Shown here in pieces: positions 4,239 to 5,228 of a DNA stretch of 5,228 nt. The DNA comes from Candidatus Woesearchaeota archaeon (GTDB lineage: Archaea; Nanobdellota; Nanobdellia; SCGC-AAA011-G17; JACPNG01): NCBI GenBank assembly GCA_018303705.1, contig JAGVXQ010000053.1, positions 1 to 5,228 on the forward strand. Reading direction: 5' to 3'. Numbering within the stretch: position 1 is the stretch's first letter; each line of letters starts with the position of its first letter. The position numbers and the translations under genes are program-made. The notes under the pieces are model-generated. The model was given only the letters and a program-made list of their open reading frames with translations, made no database searches and was not told the origin of the DNA.

Positions 4239-5228
4239 ATGCAAGAAAATTTTGTATTGAAGACAAAAAGAGTGATTAGGAAGGTTGCTGCTCTTTCTAC
4301 AGGTGTTATTATGATGGGTGCCACAATGGGTGGTGCAATGGCATTAAACTTAAAGGACTATCCATCGCCATTCGTATTAGGTGGAAAGTATGATAGCTCA
4401 AATGCACTTGTAGTTGGAAAAATTGCTGCAGCAAGCGACACTTTAGGCATGGTTGATATTATGGCAAATTTGCAGTATGAAAGCAAGACATGTGTTAAGT
4501 CATCAGGCACAACTGTCACAGGCAGTGGCATTGTAAGCGAAGACATACCACTTGGCTGGCCTATTGCAGATGACAACTCAACAACTTTAGACAAGGAAAT
4601 AGGACCAACAAAGCTTGATTCATTGTTTGATGGAACAATTACATTCAAGAGCACTGACTATGATGTAAAAGAGGAATTAGTGTCAGGTCAATCTCCTAGC
4701 GCTGGTACAGAAACGTTTGTGACTGTTGCAACATCATTGACAAGTTCTGAGGATGACTATGAAACAGGTGTCTTTTTGGAAGCAGTAAGGGACTCTCTGA
4801 AGTACTACTATATATTTGATGACACCATAATGATTAACTCATCGACTACTACTGATCCATTGACAATAAAGTTTCTGGGTAAGACACTAAAGGTAACAAA
4901 TGTGCCAAATGATGATGGTACAAAGTTTACTGCATATGTTGGCGGAGAATACTTCATGCAGGTTGGAGACAGTGTTGAAGTAGAGGGGAAAAAAGTAAGC
5001 CTAGACAATGTGGGAAGCTCAAGTGCCATAGTTGTTAGCGTTGATGGAGTTACAGAAACAATATCATCTGGAAGCACAAAGACTGTTAATGGCATTGAAA
5101 TAGTAAATGATGAGGTTTTCTATGAAGACAACAAAGACCAGAGGTCTGCTACATTGATCATAGGAAAGGATGCATCTGACACCTACAAGGATGGAGATGC
5201 ATATGTTGGAGAAGACAAAGATTCTCCG
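4239..5228 (+). CDS. S-layer protein, N-terminal part (runs off right edge)
   Basis: 330 codons are visible with no stop. The N-terminus is a Sec-type signal peptide: a basic n-region (K8-K15), a hydrophobic core VAALSTGVIMMGATMGG and a probable cut after AMA35. The mature start, LNLKDYPSPFV followed by ALVVGKIAAASDTLGMVDIMANLQ (55-65 and 66-79), resembles the N-terminal signature of methanococcal-type and DPANN S-layer proteins, where a conserved DYP-PFV and VVG-AAASD stretch opens the mature chain. Further on, FLGKTLKVTNV, VGDSVEVEGKKVSL, VNGIEIV and ATLIIGKDASDTY suggest repeated beta-rich segments. Only one cysteine (C85) is seen, in contrast to the cysteine-rich pilin-like proteins next door. 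It would form the paracrystalline cell coat. The promoter, long leader and strong Shine-Dalgarno site fit high expression. The C-terminus and any membrane anchor lie outside the window. Family call is by recognition of motifs. Confidence 0.85.
   Translation, partial: MQENFVLKTKRVIRKVAALSTGVIMMGATMGGAMALNLKDYPSPFVLGGKYDSSNALVVGKIAAASDTLGMVDIMANLQYESKTCVKSSGTTVTGSGIVSEDIPLGWPIADDNSTTLDKEIGPTKLDSLFDGTITFKSTDYDVKEELVSGQSPSAGTETFVTVATSLTSSEDDYETGVFLEAVRDSLKYYYIFDDTIMINSSTTTDPLTIKFLGKTLKVTNVPNDDGTKFTAYVGGEYFMQVGDSVEVEGKKVSLDNVGSSSAIVVSVDGVTETISSGSTKTVNGIEIVNDEVFYEDNKDQRSATLIIGKDASDTYKDGDAYVGEDKDSP

Noticed and set aside
4358..5095. Minus-strand open frames of 98 and 95 codons
   Set aside because: Antisense to the S-layer gene, which has a signal peptide, Shine-Dalgarno site and family motifs.

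Overview
The window looks like low-GC archaeal DNA, most likely from a DPANN-type lineage such as the Woesearchaeota/Pacearchaeota group; that placement is inference. The archaeal signs are TATA boxes about 25-33 bp upstream of start codons with no Shine-Dalgarno site (leaderless genes), short prepilin-like leaders ending in K/R-G, an Lrp/AsnC regulator, and an S-layer protein whose mature N-terminus resembles methanococcal and DPANN S-layer proteins.

Left part (1-1276, minus strand): a divergent NH3-dependent NAD+ synthetase (nadE) is followed, through a 4-bp ATGA overlap, by the N-terminal 71 codons of a protein resembling a C39-type papain-fold peptidase, which runs off the left edge. A 122-bp divergent promoter region (1277-1398) separates nadE from an Lrp/AsnC regulator (1399-1884, plus). 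It contains a TATA box and a 15-bp palindrome ending 2 bp before the lrp start, which suggests autoregulation.

Middle part (1885-4017, plus): after a short intergenic stretch come three tightly packed genes, with a 17-bp overlap and then stop-abutting-start. All three encode small proteins with a basic leader ending in glycine, one N-terminal hydrophobic helix, and an even number of cysteines (8, 4 and 6) in the presumed extracellular part. They look like a type IV pilin/pseudopilin-like surface operon of unknown function. Arginine codon use switches here from AGA to AGG.

Right part (4018-5228, plus): a 221-bp promoter/leader region rich in dyads, containing a strong TATA box and a good Shine-Dalgarno site, leads into an S-layer protein gene truncated by the right edge (330 codons visible). 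The pilin-like operon and the S-layer gene together form a cell-surface locus, while nadE, the C39-like gene and lrp look like an unrelated housekeeping/regulatory block. No tRNA, rRNA, CRISPR array or insertion sequence was seen.
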